Shown: positions 8,467 through 16,411, numbered from the stretch's first letter. The stretch: DNA of 64,000 nt from Chloroflexota bacterium (GCA_016195815.1 JACPYX010000006.1:248001-312000), one strand, 5' to 3'. Notes: a model not told the origin generated them from the letters alone. Translations and numbers: made by a program.

Positions 8467-8515
8467 GAGATTGGGATGCAGTGGATGCCCGCATCCTTTC
8501 TTTTTGCCAGAACAC

Positions 8516-8531
8516 ATAGACAAATATCTAT
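8516..8531. promoter_or_regulatory. ArsR operator copy 3, upstream of arsM
   Basis: ATAGACAAATATCTAT, differing from copy 1 at three positions. It lies in the arsR-arsM gap just before the TAAGGAGA ribosome-binding site, suggesting separate control of arsM. A TTGCCA at 8504-8509 could act as a -35 box, but no well-spaced -10 is clear. Confidence 0.6.
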
Positions 8532-8546
8532 ATAAGGAGACTCGAT

Positions 8547-9344
8547 ATGTCAACTTCAACACCTATTCACGAAGCCGTCCGCGAGCATTATGCCGAGCGG
8601 ATCAAGAATGCCGCTTCCTGTTGCGGATCGGATGCCTGTTGCAGCGCCGAGAGCAATCTCTACCCGGAAGATTTGCTTGCCACATTACCCGACGGCGAAT
8701 CTGCCGTTAGTTATGGATGCGGCGACCCGATTACGCTTGCGAGTCTGCAACCTGGACAAACCGTGCTCGATCTCGGTTCAGGCGCGGGACTCGACTGTTT
8801 CTTCGCCGCCAAAAAAGTCGGCGAGACGGGACATGTTATCGGCGTGGATATGACTCCTGAAATGATCGAACGCGCCAGGTCCAGCGCGAAGCGGTTGAAT
8901 CTCAACAACGTGGAATTCCGTCAGGGCTATCTTGAAGAATTGCCCCTCGAAGATAACAGCGTGGATGTCGTCATTTCAAACTGTGTGATCAACCTTTCGC
9001 CCGATAAAGCCAAAGTGTTCAAGGAAGCGTTCCGCGTGATGAAGCCCGGCGGCAAACTGGCTGTCTCGGATATTGTCACAGACGGGCCACTGCCGGAGAC
9101 GATCAAGAAGAGTCTGAGCGCCTGGGCCGGCTGCATCGCGGGCGCGTTGGACGTGAAAGATTATCAGGCCGCCATGGAATCCGCCGGGTTAACAAATATT
9201 TCCGTCACGCCCACTTACTTCGACGATGCCATGATTGACGAAGCCGTCCGCGATCTGGGCGCGTCCATTGACTTAAAATCTTTTTCGCGTGAGAAAATTT
9301 CAAAGACGGTCTTCAGCGCGAGAGTCATAGCCAGCAAGCCCTGA
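8547..9344 (+). CDS. arsM: Arsenite S-adenosylmethionine methyltransferase
   Basis: Methylates As(III) to mono-, di- and trimethylated forms using SAM; cytoplasmic. 265 residues. The SAM-binding motif I is VLDLGSGAGLDCFFA (73-87), and GVDM marks motif II. The three cysteines that bind arsenite in known ArsM enzymes are all present: C58 (SYGCGDP), C146 (ISNCVINL) and C196 (GCIAGAL). An additional CC-x4-CC cluster sits at residues 25-32. It follows arsR after an 80-base gap containing an operator copy, and AAGGAGA precedes the ATG. A strong terminator ends the unit. Confidence 0.94.
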   Translation: MSTSTPIHEAVREHYAERIKNAASCCGSDACCSAESNLYPEDLLATLPDGESAVSYGCGDPITLASLQPGQTVLDLGSGAGLDCFFAAKKVGETGHVIGVDMTPEMIERARSSAKRLNLNNVEFRQGYLEELPLEDNSVDVVISNCVINLSPDKAKVFKEAFRVMKPGGKLAVSDIVTDGPLPETIKKSLSAWAGCIAGALDVKDYQAAMESAGLTNISVTPTYFDDAMIDEAVRDLGASIDLKSFSREKISKTVFSARVIASKP

Positions 9345-9373
9345 TAAAACAAATTGCATTTGCTTAAGCACAT

Positions 9374-9405
9374 AAAACCGCCGGTGAAATTTCATCGGCG
9401 GTTTT
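9374..9405. terminator. Bidirectional terminator between arsM and the MFS gene
   Basis: Stem AAAACCGCCG / CGGCGGTTTT with a 12-base loop; A and T tracts on either side allow function on both strands. Confidence 0.88.
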
Positions 9406-9410
9406 GATTC

Positions 9411-10748
9411 TTAATTGAGAGCGGCTTCTGCGGCGGGCAGGGCATCGTGATCGGGCAAGGCGCTTTCCGCGTTACGAATGGCGGGAATAAAATATCCCGC
9501 CAGCCCAGCCAGGCCGGCAAGCAGGCCGCTGAAAAAGATGATCAGCCCCATCCCTGCGCCGGGCCCGCTGCCGGTCAGCCAGCCGAAGGTCGAGGAGAGT
9601 CCGCTCTGGGCGCGCATGGCCGGTTCGACGACGAAGTCGGCCAGGGTCCCGGCGATGATCGGTGAGATGGGGTTGGTGAACCAGGCGATCAAACGCCGCG
9701 CAGAAAAGACGCGTCCCTGCACATCCGGCGCGACCTTTGCCTGCCAAATGGCCTGGTTGGATGCGTTGACGAGCGGTCCCACTACGGCGGATGTCGCCAT
9801 GGCTATAATCCACAAATACAAACCGCCGTTCAGCCCGATAAAACTCATGGCAAATCCGCTGAAGAGCCAGCCCGCTAAAACGCCATGTACGCGTTTCTTG
9901 AAGCCGCCCCAGGCGCTCATAATGACGCCGCCCACCACGCCGCCCACCGCGCCGGCTGTGGTCGCGTACCCGAGCAGGAGACTGTTATTGCCGGTGCGCG
10001 AGAGGATCATCGGGGCGACGAGGGTAAAGGCAATGCCCGCGAACAGGTTGCCCGAGAAAAAGATCAATTGCAGGCCCAAGAGACTCGGCCGGGCAAAGAT
10101 GTACCTGAAACCATAGGCGGCTTCCTTCCAGATATTTCCCTCGCCCTTTGCGCCCTCTTCGGTGCGCGGCGGTTGTGGAATATGAACAATGAACAGAGTG
10201 CCGATCGCTGAGAGAAATGTAGCCACATCGAAGAACAGGATGCCCGTCAGGCCAATGATGGGAAGCAAAGCGCCTGCCAGTAAAGGCGCCAGCACACCCG
10301 GCCCCGCTTCGACCAGCGACATCATGCCGTTGGCGCGGCCATATTGTTCTTTGGAAACCATGGTCGAGATCGCGGCAGAATAAGCGGGCCACTGGAAAGC
10401 ATTGCCCAATCCATAGATGACCGAAGCAAAATACAGATGCCAGAACTGTAACATGCCCAATGCCTGCAAAATCAGGACTGCCAGGGTGGCAAGGCCGGCG
10501 GTGAGATCGCTGATCATCATCATCAGCTTGCGGTTGTGACGATCCACCATCACGCCGGCAATGGGCGAGATCAAAAGAAAGGGCGTGATAAAGAAGACTT
10601 GCATCAGGCCGAGAGCGGTCGCGCTGCCCGTCGCTTGAAAGACCCAGATGGTCAACGCAAACTGACTCATCGAACTGGCCAGGACAGAGATGATCTGTCC
10701 CAGCCAGACGATGGTGAAGCCGAACATTCCCGCGGGACGTTTGTTCAT
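9411..10748 (-). CDS. Major facilitator superfamily exporter (DHA3-like)
   Basis: About 445 residues and roughly 12 membrane helices. VMVDRHNRKLMM between helices 2 and 3 matches the GxxaDRxxrr loop typical of MFS, and the early ALTIWVFQATGSATALGL segment is typical of the DHA3 (macrolide-efflux-like) group. Likely a proton-driven drug or metabolite exporter; substrate unknown. The start at 10748 (MNKRPAGMFGF) places the first helix about eight residues in. An upstream in-frame ATG at 10811 would add a polar tail with no role I can see. It lies downstream of the SHOCT-like operon on the same strand, after an 85-base gap. Confidence 0.85.
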   Translation of the reverse strand: MNKRPAGMFGFTIVWLGQIISVLASSMSQFALTIWVFQATGSATALGLMQVFFITPFLLISPIAGVMVDRHNRKLMMMISDLTAGLATLAVLILQALGMLQFWHLYFASVIYGLGNAFQWPAYSAAISTMVSKEQYGRANGMMSLVEAGPGVLAPLLAGALLPIIGLTGILFFDVATFLSAIGTLFIVHIPQPPRTEEGAKGEGNIWKEAAYGFRYIFARPSLLGLQLIFFSGNLFAGIAFTLVAPMILSRTGNNSLLLGYATTAGAVGGVVGGVIMSAWGGFKKRVHGVLAGWLFSGFAMSFIGLNGGLYLWIIAMATSAVVGPLVNASNQAIWQAKVAPDVQGRVFSARRLIAWFTNPISPIIAGTLADFVVEPAMRAQSGLSSTFGWLTGSGPGAGMGLIIFFSGLLAGLAGLAGYFIPAIRNAESALPDHDALPAAEAALN

Positions 10749-10833
10749 TGCAATGCTCTGAAGACCTGAAGATAAACGAAACCCATCGCAGACTCTCCTC
10801 TCATTAACCAAAGCCGATTTTCAATTGATAAAG

Positions 10834-11217
10834 TTAATCAACGTAAATCTCCACGTGCTCGCCGTCTTCGTCATCAACCACATCAATGATCTTGCCGGTC
10901 ACGCCAGAGCGCAGGGCATCCATCACATAAGACATATCCACGCCCTCGACCTGGGGCGCAAAGTGTGCGCCGATCTTCATGCCGGCGTCAATCAGCCCAA
11001 GCGGAATTTGCACTGAAGCCTTTGAACGGCCTGTGGCAATATCCGTCACGCGGATGCGAAGCCAGCGCCCCGCGCCCGCCAAACGCGAAGGTCCCACCGG
11101 GCCGGGTCCGCGTCGTCCCTCGCTCAAAGCGGACAGCAATTTCGCGCCGTCCTCCGCACTGATCTTTCCCTCCTCGATCATCTTCAATATCTTCATCCGT
11201 TCTTCTACGTTTGCCAT
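10834..11217 (-). CDS. SHOCT-like domain protein
   Basis: 127 residues. The N-terminal module EERMKILKMIEEGKISAEDG ends in LLSAL and matches the short helical SHOCT-like/YvlB N-terminal module. The rest is a small domain (WLRIRVTDIATGRSKASVQI, then acidic DVVDDEDGEHVEIYVD) similar in outline to the C-terminal part of the neighbouring protein. Fourth gene of a four-gene operon, nine bases after its neighbour. GGAGGCAGCT precedes the ATG. Function is not known to me. Confidence 0.75.
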   Translation of the reverse strand: MANVEERMKILKMIEEGKISAEDGAKLLSALSEGRRGPGPVGPSRLAGAGRWLRIRVTDIATGRSKASVQIPLGLIDAGMKIGAHFAPQVEGVDMSYVMDALRSGVTGKIIDVVDDEDGEHVEIYVD

Positions 11218-11226
11218 AGCTGCCTC

Positions 11227-11868
11227 CTACCCAATATAAACCTGCACGCGTTCGCCATGTTCGCCCTCGTCCACATTCACGATCAGTGGTTCTTTCGCTG
11301 AAAATCCATTTGAAAGAATCTGGATGATCTCGTCTACGCTGGTTCGACTCAAACCTTCGATGTTGTGTCCAAAATTTCGCAGGAACCAGCCTGCGAGTCC
11401 GAGAGGAAACGGAAACCCAAGAGTGATGTTGCGCGGCCCGTCACTGCCCTCAGCTTGTTGCACTTTCACATAGAGCCAGCGCGAAGTACGGCTACCTGCG
11501 AACAAAGCCAGAAGCAACACGCCCAAAAGCAAGGGCAGCCACGCGCAGTAAAACCAAAATCCAAAGTTCGACGCGTTGACGAGGGTGTAGAGCCAATACG
11601 CGGAAAGGATCGTGATCCCGACGCCGATCCACAACGGGATCTGCCACAGCCGGCGCGCCTGCCTCGCGACTTTTTCGAACTCAGCCGCATTCGGCTTTTC
11701 GGATTCAAAACCCGTTTCAAACCCGGACGAGGAGGCGGGCGCGCTTTCAATGACCTCCATCTCGACTGAAGACTCGTCCAGCGCCCTGATCAGATTCATC
11801 GCTTCTTCGGCGCTGATCTTTCCATTCTCGACCATCTTAAGAATTTGCGTTCGTTCCTCGGAAGGCAT
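11227..11868 (-). CDS. SHOCT-like membrane protein
   Basis: 213 residues. The N-terminal module EERTQILKMVENGKISAEEA is nearly the same as in the downstream protein. Two transmembrane helices follow (about residues 78-100 and 105-125). The C-terminal 80 residues resemble the downstream protein: WLYVKV, then LGLAGWF, ending VNVDEGEHGERVQVYIG. The ATG overlaps the stop of the upstream gene by one base. A membrane-linked regulator or sensor is plausible given the small HTH protein that opens the operon, but this is inference. Confidence 0.75.
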   Translation of the reverse strand: MPSEERTQILKMVENGKISAEEAMNLIRALDESSVEMEVIESAPASSSGFETGFESEKPNAAEFEKVARQARRLWQIPLWIGVGITILSAYWLYTLVNASNFGFWFYCAWLPLLLGVLLLALFAGSRTSRWLYVKVQQAEGSDGPRNITLGFPFPLGLAGWFLRNFGHNIEGLSRTSVDEIIQILSNGFSAKEPLIVNVDEGEHGERVQVYIG

Positions 11869-12593
11869 TATGAACCTCCTTCAAGCGCGGTCAGTAATTT
11901 CTCGGCCTCTTCGGATGTTATTTTCTTTTCCTGCAACATCTTCAAGATCGCCATGCGCTCTTCATCCGAGACCGGCTCGCTGATCCCGCCGGGCGGGACG
12001 GAGCCGGGCGTCATGTTCCACTTCCAGCGTCCCGTGTCAACATTGACGCGGGCGCGATGCTCGCCATCGCGCGCCTTGCGTCCTGCATTTTGAATCTTGA
12101 TCTCAGCGCGGCGGATCTTTTGTTCGGCATCCCGCATTTTGCGTTCCGCGCGGCGAGTGGCTTCATCCACCTTGTTCCGAATGCGCGCCGACAAATCCGC
12201 GTCCAGCCCGCCTTTTCTGGCGCCCATGCTGATCCTGCCGACATTCTCCATTTGAACATCACCGCCGATTGCACCCTCCATCTCGACCTGGCCGCTGAGA
12301 TTCCGCAGCAAAACGTCCCCGCCCACAAACGATACTGTAATCGCGCCATCTAGATTTTCAATCTTCACATCACCGTCGACGTAGCTCAGCGCAATGGCTG
12401 AACCGTGCGGCGCAGAAAGATTCAAATCGCCCGCGGATGAAAACGAAAGCGGATCGCCGCTCTGCTCATGGCGGATCTCATCTCCGCGCGCCTCGACCTC
12501 CGAGCGGTCCCAGCCGGTCACGGAAAAATCTCCCTCGATATTTTCGATTTTGATCGAAGGATTAAGTCCGGTGGAAAAAGTTTGAGTAGTCAT
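11868..12593 (-). CDS. DUF4097-like beta-rich protein with C-terminal SHOCT-like module
   Basis: 241 residues. The first 125 residues are short beta-strand repeats (IKIENIEGDFSVTGW, VKIENLDGAITVSFVGGDV), as in bacterial DUF4097 'adhesin-like' beta-helical domains. A long charged helical stretch with heptad-like spacing follows (about 125-180). The extreme C-terminus is the SHOCT-like module EERMAILKMLQEKKITSEEA plus EKLLTALEGG. The module sits at the C-terminus here but at the N-terminus in the two downstream proteins. Overlaps the upstream gene by four bases (ATGA). Confidence 0.78.
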   Translation of the reverse strand: MTTQTFSTGLNPSIKIENIEGDFSVTGWDRSEVEARGDEIRHEQSGDPLSFSSAGDLNLSAPHGSAIALSYVDGDVKIENLDGAITVSFVGGDVLLRNLSGQVEMEGAIGGDVQMENVGRISMGARKGGLDADLSARIRNKVDEATRRAERKMRDAEQKIRRAEIKIQNAGRKARDGEHRARVNVDTGRWKWNMTPGSVPPGGISEPVSDEERMAILKMLQEKKITSEEAEKLLTALEGGS

Positions 12594-12979
12594 TGCTTCT
12601 CCTCCTCGCCGCGCAACATGCGCATGGCATCTTCCGGCGAAATCTTGCCGAGATCCAAATCTTCAAGTACCGTGCGCCGCTTTTCGTCGCTCACATCTGG
12701 TGACTCGTCCTTGCCTGGCTCATAGCCCAGCGCGCGGATCACTTCATGCAAACGATTGCGGATGGTCGGATATGAAATTCCCAGTTCTGTCTCCACACGC
12801 GTCAATTTGCCTTCACAGCGCACGAACGTGAAGATAAAATCAAGTTGTTCCTGAGACAGGTTTGCAAAATGTCCCGTCGCGAAACGGCCTTCCACAACCG
12901 TTTCACAAGACGGGCAGTGTAAACGAGTCACGTTCATCTCATTTTTGCAGACAGGACAGAGTGTAAGGACAGGATACAT
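12590..12979 (-). CDS. DUF2089-family zinc-ribbon/helix-turn-helix regulator
   Basis: 129 residues. Residues 8-26 hold a zinc ribbon (CPVCKNEM ... CPSCE). Residues about 40-90 hold a helix-turn-helix: LSQEQLDFIFTFVRCEGKL, then LGISYPTIRNRLHEVI, as in the DUF2089 family. The C-terminus carries a SHOCT-like module, KRRTVLEDLDLGKISPEDAMRMLRG. It is the first gene of the operon, with AAGGAGAACT before the ATG and a promoter at 13047-13074. It probably regulates its own operon; DNA target unknown. Confidence 0.85.
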   Translation of the reverse strand: MYPVLTLCPVCKNEMNVTRLHCPSCETVVEGRFATGHFANLSQEQLDFIFTFVRCEGKLTRVETELGISYPTIRNRLHEVIRALGYEPGKDESPDVSDEKRRTVLEDLDLGKISPEDAMRMLRGEEEKQ

Positions 12980-13046
12980 TAGTTCTCCTTGTTGGCTTCA
13001 AATGATCACGCTGGTTTTATGTGGTTCGCATTAATTTTATGAAGCT

Positions 13047-13074
13047 ATTGTATCACTTAAATTGATAATGTCAA
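13047..13074 (-). promoter_or_regulatory. Promoter of the DUF2089/SHOCT operon
   Basis: On the minus strand TTGACA, a 16-base spacer and TACAAT. The overlapping ATTGATAATGTCAAT at 13061-13075 is a small palindrome (arms ATTGA/TCAAT) over the -35 box and may be an operator. Confidence 0.7.
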
Positions 13075-13112
13075 TATTTATTTTCAATATTTTAATATAC
13101 TTATTTGTTTTC

Positions 13113-13141
13113 TTGACAAACATCCTGCCATTTGCCATTAT
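13113..13141 (+). promoter_or_regulatory. Divergent promoter without an obvious gene
   Basis: TTGACA at 13113-13118, 17-base spacer, CATTAT at 13136-13141 (TATAGT overlaps it at 13139). It points into a 225-base stretch that has no good reading frame and ends at a strong hairpin. Confidence 0.5.
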
Positions 13142-13147
13142 AGTTAG

Positions 13148-13400
13148 CATTAGTAGCGGGGTATGCGAGCGGTGCTATGACGAATTGTATAAATTCAAGG
13201 GGAAGACTTGTGTCTTTCTAAGCAGCCAAACCAAAATAAGGAAAAAGCCATAATCAGTCACACATGGTGGATTGCGTGAAAGCGGACTGGATCATCCATG
13301 CATCAAAGAGTGGGATGGTGAGGACAGAAGCGGAATCGAAGCGTGCTTGAACGATGGATTACAAACAAAGACCGCGGATATTATCCGCGGTCTTTGTTTT
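13148..13400 (+). ncRNA. Candidate structured small RNA
   Basis: The 441-base gap 12980-13420 holds no credible protein. Between the promoter at 13113 and the hairpin at 13366 lie several local stems: GAATT/AATTC at about 13181-13195, AAGAC/GTCTT at about 13203-13216, and TGGAT/ATCCA at about 13268-13300. It does not match tmRNA, RNase P, SRP or 6S features that I can recall. This may equally be an untranslated leftover; the assignment rests only on promoter, stems and terminator. Confidence 0.25.
13366..13400. terminator. Strong bidirectional terminator
   Basis: CAAAGACCGCGGAT pairs perfectly with ATCCGCGGTCTTTG around a tiny loop, and TTTT follows. It serves the candidate RNA on the plus strand and the metalloprotease gene (ends 13421) on the minus strand. 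Confidence 0.88.
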
Positions 13401-13420
13401 CTGGCAAAAGAATTATTTTG

Positions 13421-14143
13421 TTAACCTCTGCGCCGTCCGCCGAGACCTGAGACCAGGCTTACATAGTAAAGTAATTGCAGAAGCGCGGCGGCTAGCCCTG
13501 CGACATAGGTCAGCGCGGCGGCATTCAGTACGCTGTTTACACCGGCTTGCTCATCTTCACCTGCGATGATTCCGCTTTCGGCCAGCAGACGTTTGGCGCG
13601 AGCTGATGCGTTGAGTTCAACAGGCAGAGTCAAAAACGCAAAGAGCGCTCCGCCTGAGAAGACCAGTATTCCCAGCCAGGCAATCTGGATGCCAAACGAT
13701 GATCTCAACATGGACGTCAAAACGATGCCGGCCACGATCATGATCCAGCCGAGCCACGAGCCGATGTTGACGGCCGGGACGAGTGCGGCGCGCATACGAA
13801 GCGGCAAATAATCCTCCGCGTCCTGCATGGCGTGGCCGAGTTCATGTGCCGCGATTGCCACGGATGCCACTGAAGGGACGTTTGCTACGCCCTGTGACAG
13901 GTTCAGGATTTTGGTGCGCGGATCATAATTATCGGTCAGGCTGCCGCCGACGCCCTGCACTTGGACGCCGCTCAGTCCGCCGCTCGTGATGAGACGCTGC
14001 GCGGCCTGCGCACCGGTCAATCCGCTGCGGACGCGTACCTGACTCCACTTTTTGTAGGCGGAGTTGACATACCATGAAGATAGCATCACGAGCAAAAAGC
14101 CCGGAGCCATGAAGAATAGATAGGTTGGATCGAAAAAGAACAT
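13421..14143 (-). CDS. YugP-like membrane zinc metallopeptidase
   Basis: 240 residues. It starts with a membrane helix (LFFMAPGFLLVMLSSWYV) and has further helices at about 125-175 and near the C-terminus. The zinc motif AAHELGHAMQ (HExxH) at about residue 97 lies just after VASVAIA, as in the Zn_peptidase_2/YugP family. NAYDPRTKILNLS-like DNYDPRTKILNLSQGV is the conserved segment before it. Predicted membrane-integrated peptidase of unknown substrate. It follows the Ctp protease gene by 17 bases on the same strand, so two proteases may be co-transcribed. Confidence 0.88.
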   Translation of the reverse strand: MFFFDPTYLFFMAPGFLLVMLSSWYVNSAYKKWSQVRVRSGLTGAQAAQRLITSGGLSGVQVQGVGGSLTDNYDPRTKILNLSQGVANVPSVASVAIAAHELGHAMQDAEDYLPLRMRAALVPAVNIGSWLGWIMIVAGIVLTSMLRSSFGIQIAWLGILVFSGGALFAFLTLPVELNASARAKRLLAESGIIAGEDEQAGVNSVLNAAALTYVAGLAAALLQLLYYVSLVSGLGGRRRG

Positions 14144-14160
14144 GCTTACCTCACTTACAA

Positions 14161-15456
14161 TTATGGAGTAGGAACGGGCGTTGGCATGGAGGTCGGGATG
14201 GGCTGGTTGCTGAATATGGCCAGCAGGGTTTGAACAGCGGCATCCAGTTGCGGGTCGCGGTTGGCTTTGCGGTCGTCGGGCGTCCGCTGGATGTAGACAT
14301 CGGGCGTCAGCCCTTTTTTGTCAATGGTGTTTTCCTTGGGCGTCAGCCAGCGCGCAATTGTCACGCGCACCGCGCCTTGATCGTTGGACAGCGGCACCCA
14401 GTTCTGAACAGAGCCTTTGCCGTAAGAGACCACGCCGACCAGTTTGGCGCGTCCATAATCCTGCAACGCGCCTGCCGTAATTTCAGAAGCCGAAGCGGAG
14501 CCTTCATTGATCAACACAACCATTGGGATCTTGGTCGCCAATCCGCCTGGGATCACATCGTAGGATTTCCTGGTGCCATTGCCGTACTTCTCGTAAAGCA
14601 CAACGCCATTATCCTGAAACTGTGAGACGACTTCCACCGCAGTTTGTAAATACCCGCCGCCGTTATCGCGCAGATCGAGGATCAGGCCCTTTGGATTCTG
14701 GGCCAGCAAAGTATTCAAAGTGTCGGTCAATTCTTTTGTGGTATTGTCGCCAAAGGTTGTGACCTGAACGTAGGCAATGCCGTTGTCGAGCATCTTTCCG
14801 CTTGCGCTGGGGATGGTGATCTTGGCGCGCGTTACGTCAAATTCCAAAGGCGCGGATTCGCCCGCCCGGCGCACCGTCAGATGAACGGTTGTCCCGGCTG
14901 GGCCAATGACCTTTGTACGCACCACTTCAGGGTTGGTGCCGGTCATATCTACCTGGTCAACCGCGATGATCTGATCGCCCGATTGCAGCCCCGCCTTTTC
15001 GGCAGGAGAACCGATCATCGGACTGGTAATGGTCAGGAAGTCGCCGGTGGTATCCACGTAGGCGCCGATGCCTTCATAAGCGCCAGCCAGTTGCGCGTTC
15101 GCATCTTTGAAGGTTTGCGGGTCCATGTAGGTGCTGTGCTTATCGCCCAGCGACTCCATCATGCCGCTGATCGCACCCTGAATTAATTTGGTGTCGTCAA
15201 CAGGCTGGTCTACATATTGCTGGTGGATGATCTGCCAGGCTTCCCAGAACGGTTTAAAAAGTGTTTGAAGATCTTGTGGAGTGGCAGTTTGCACATCCGG
15301 GGAAAGGGTCGGCGGCGCGCTGGTAATTGGTGCGGCCGTAGCTTGTGGGCCGCCGAAGGGCAGCATATATCCGGCCACGAAACCGCCTGCGAACCCGCCA
15401 AGCAAAAGCACAAGCCCGATCAGCCCCAGCAAAATAACCTTCAAAGTTTTATTCAC
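14161..15456 (-). CDS. ctp: S41 C-terminal processing protease
   Basis: 431 residues. An N-terminal membrane anchor (KVILLGLIGLVLLLGGFAGG) puts the enzyme outside the membrane. A PDZ domain (about 115-200, GIGAYVDTTGDFLTITS) recognises C-terminal tails. The S41 catalytic core carries the Ser in NEGSASASEI and the Lys in SYGKGSVQ, the Ser/Lys dyad of tail-specific proteases. The chosen start is GTG at 15456, with AGGAGG six bases upstream; the alternative TTG at 15477 has no such site. The C-terminus is a short Pro/Thr tail. Likely degrades or matures exported proteins. Confidence 0.92.
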   Translation of the reverse strand: MNKTLKVILLGLIGLVLLLGGFAGGFVAGYMLPFGGPQATAAPITSAPPTLSPDVQTATPQDLQTLFKPFWEAWQIIHQQYVDQPVDDTKLIQGAISGMMESLGDKHSTYMDPQTFKDANAQLAGAYEGIGAYVDTTGDFLTITSPMIGSPAEKAGLQSGDQIIAVDQVDMTGTNPEVVRTKVIGPAGTTVHLTVRRAGESAPLEFDVTRAKITIPSASGKMLDNGIAYVQVTTFGDNTTKELTDTLNTLLAQNPKGLILDLRDNGGGYLQTAVEVVSQFQDNGVVLYEKYGNGTRKSYDVIPGGLATKIPMVVLINEGSASASEITAGALQDYGRAKLVGVVSYGKGSVQNWVPLSNDQGAVRVTIARWLTPKENTIDKKGLTPDVYIQRTPDDRKANRDPQLDAAVQTLLAIFSNQPIPTSMPTPVPTP

Positions 15457-15554
15457 AGACGCCTCCTGTTTGGGCAATAAACTCAGCCGAGCATATCATG
15501 ATGGGATTAAAGGATAATGAAACCAGCGCAAGAGATTTGTAAAACTTTGTGCAG

Positions 15555-15761
15555 TCAATCTTTTTTTCCGGATAGCTGCTCGATTCGGCGATGCAATTCG
15601 TCCATATCGTCAGTCTTGGGTTTGCCTGCATTTCGCAGCGAATTGAAGAAGCGCCCATACGTTTCGAAATCCTTCCGCCCGCTCCGAAATAAAATGAATG
15701 GAAGCGCGTTGACGATAAGAACCATGCCGATAAAAATCCCAACCGCAAGCCAGATATTCAT
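15555..15761 (-). CDS. Small single-pass membrane protein
   Basis: 68 residues: one N-terminal helix (NIWLAVGIFIGMVLIVNALPF) and a basic/polar tail ending in a short helix DDMDELHRRIEQLSG. The ATG overlaps the stop of the HAD gene in an ATGA junction, so it is translationally coupled to it. No family recognised. Confidence 0.6.
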   Translation of the reverse strand: MNIWLAVGIFIGMVLIVNALPFILFRSGRKDFETYGRFFNSLRNAGKPKTDDMDELHRRIEQLSGKKD

Positions 15762-16399
15762 TTGGACCTTCCGTTGAGCAGGGCGGGCAATTGTTTCCAA
15801 TCAGACAGTACCGCATCTGCGTCCGCGCCCGGGGCGGGCGCGCCGTAAAGGAGCGCGTACAAGCCCTGAGCCTGCGCGGCGCGTGTCGTGTGCGGCAGGT
15901 CGTCAATCATCACACACTTCGACGGGTCGCTTTCGCCCGCGGCCTTCATGGCTAACGCAAAGGCTTCGGGATTTGGTTTGCAGAATGGCGACATGCGGTT
16001 GACATCAATGATGTCGGCGAAATATTCCTCGATCTGCAGTTGGCAGAGAACGCGTTGGGCGTGAGGCAAATCTGCATTGGTGAAGACCAGGTTGCGGGTT
16101 CGCAGTGAAGCGAGCACTTGTTGTTGAGTCGGATCGGGATGAATATAATCTGCCAGTGGAACGTCGTGCACGTAGGCCAGAAAATCCTGCGCGTCGATTT
16201 TGTGGTTTGCTTGTAGTCCGCGCAGGGTCGTGCCGTATTCGCGGAAATATTTTTCGCGCAGGCGTCCGATTTCCGATTCAGGAATACCCATGCGTTCGCG
16301 CATATAAGCGCTCATGCGTTTTTTGAGCGTTTGCCATAAGCCGCTGGAAGCGGGATAAAGCGTGTCGTCGAGATCGAAGAAAATGGTGGTAAAGACCAT
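15758..16399 (-). CDS. HAD-superfamily hydrolase, pyrimidine 5'-nucleotidase-like
   Basis: 213 residues. Motif I FFDLDDTLYPAS holds the nucleophile Asp and the acid/base Asp. Motif II is LVFTNA, motif III lies in CKPNPEAF, and motif IV is CVMIDDLPHTT. The LYPAS variant and a helical cap inserted after motif I match the HAD-IA group containing yeast SDT1-type pyrimidine nucleotidases. Cytoplasmic phosphomonoesterase; substrate tentative. Start 16399 is chosen because TATAAT ends six bases upstream and the protein begins right before motif I. It is divergent from mutL. Confidence 0.85.
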   Translation of the reverse strand: MVFTTIFFDLDDTLYPASSGLWQTLKKRMSAYMRERMGIPESEIGRLREKYFREYGTTLRGLQANHKIDAQDFLAYVHDVPLADYIHPDPTQQQVLASLRTRNLVFTNADLPHAQRVLCQLQIEEYFADIIDVNRMSPFCKPNPEAFALAMKAAGESDPSKCVMIDDLPHTTRAAQAQGLYALLYGAPAPGADADAVLSDWKQLPALLNGRSK

Positions 16400-16405
16400 T
16401 GGACT

Positions 16406-16411
16406 ATTATA
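16406..16411 (-). promoter_or_regulatory. -10 box of the HAD gene (leaderless type)
   Basis: Minus-strand TATAAT, six bases before the ATG at 16399. No ribosome-binding site in between. Confidence 0.6.

Noticed and set aside
13205-13230. Possible SRP (4.5S) RNA because of AAGCAGCC
   Set aside because: The defining GGAA apical tetraloop and paired flanks of SRP domain IV are missing.
13062-13253. A 63-codon frame with a hydrophobic start in the 13 kb gap
   Set aside because: It begins upstream of the likely -10 box at 13136, has no ribosome-binding site and its second half is compositionally unlike protein.
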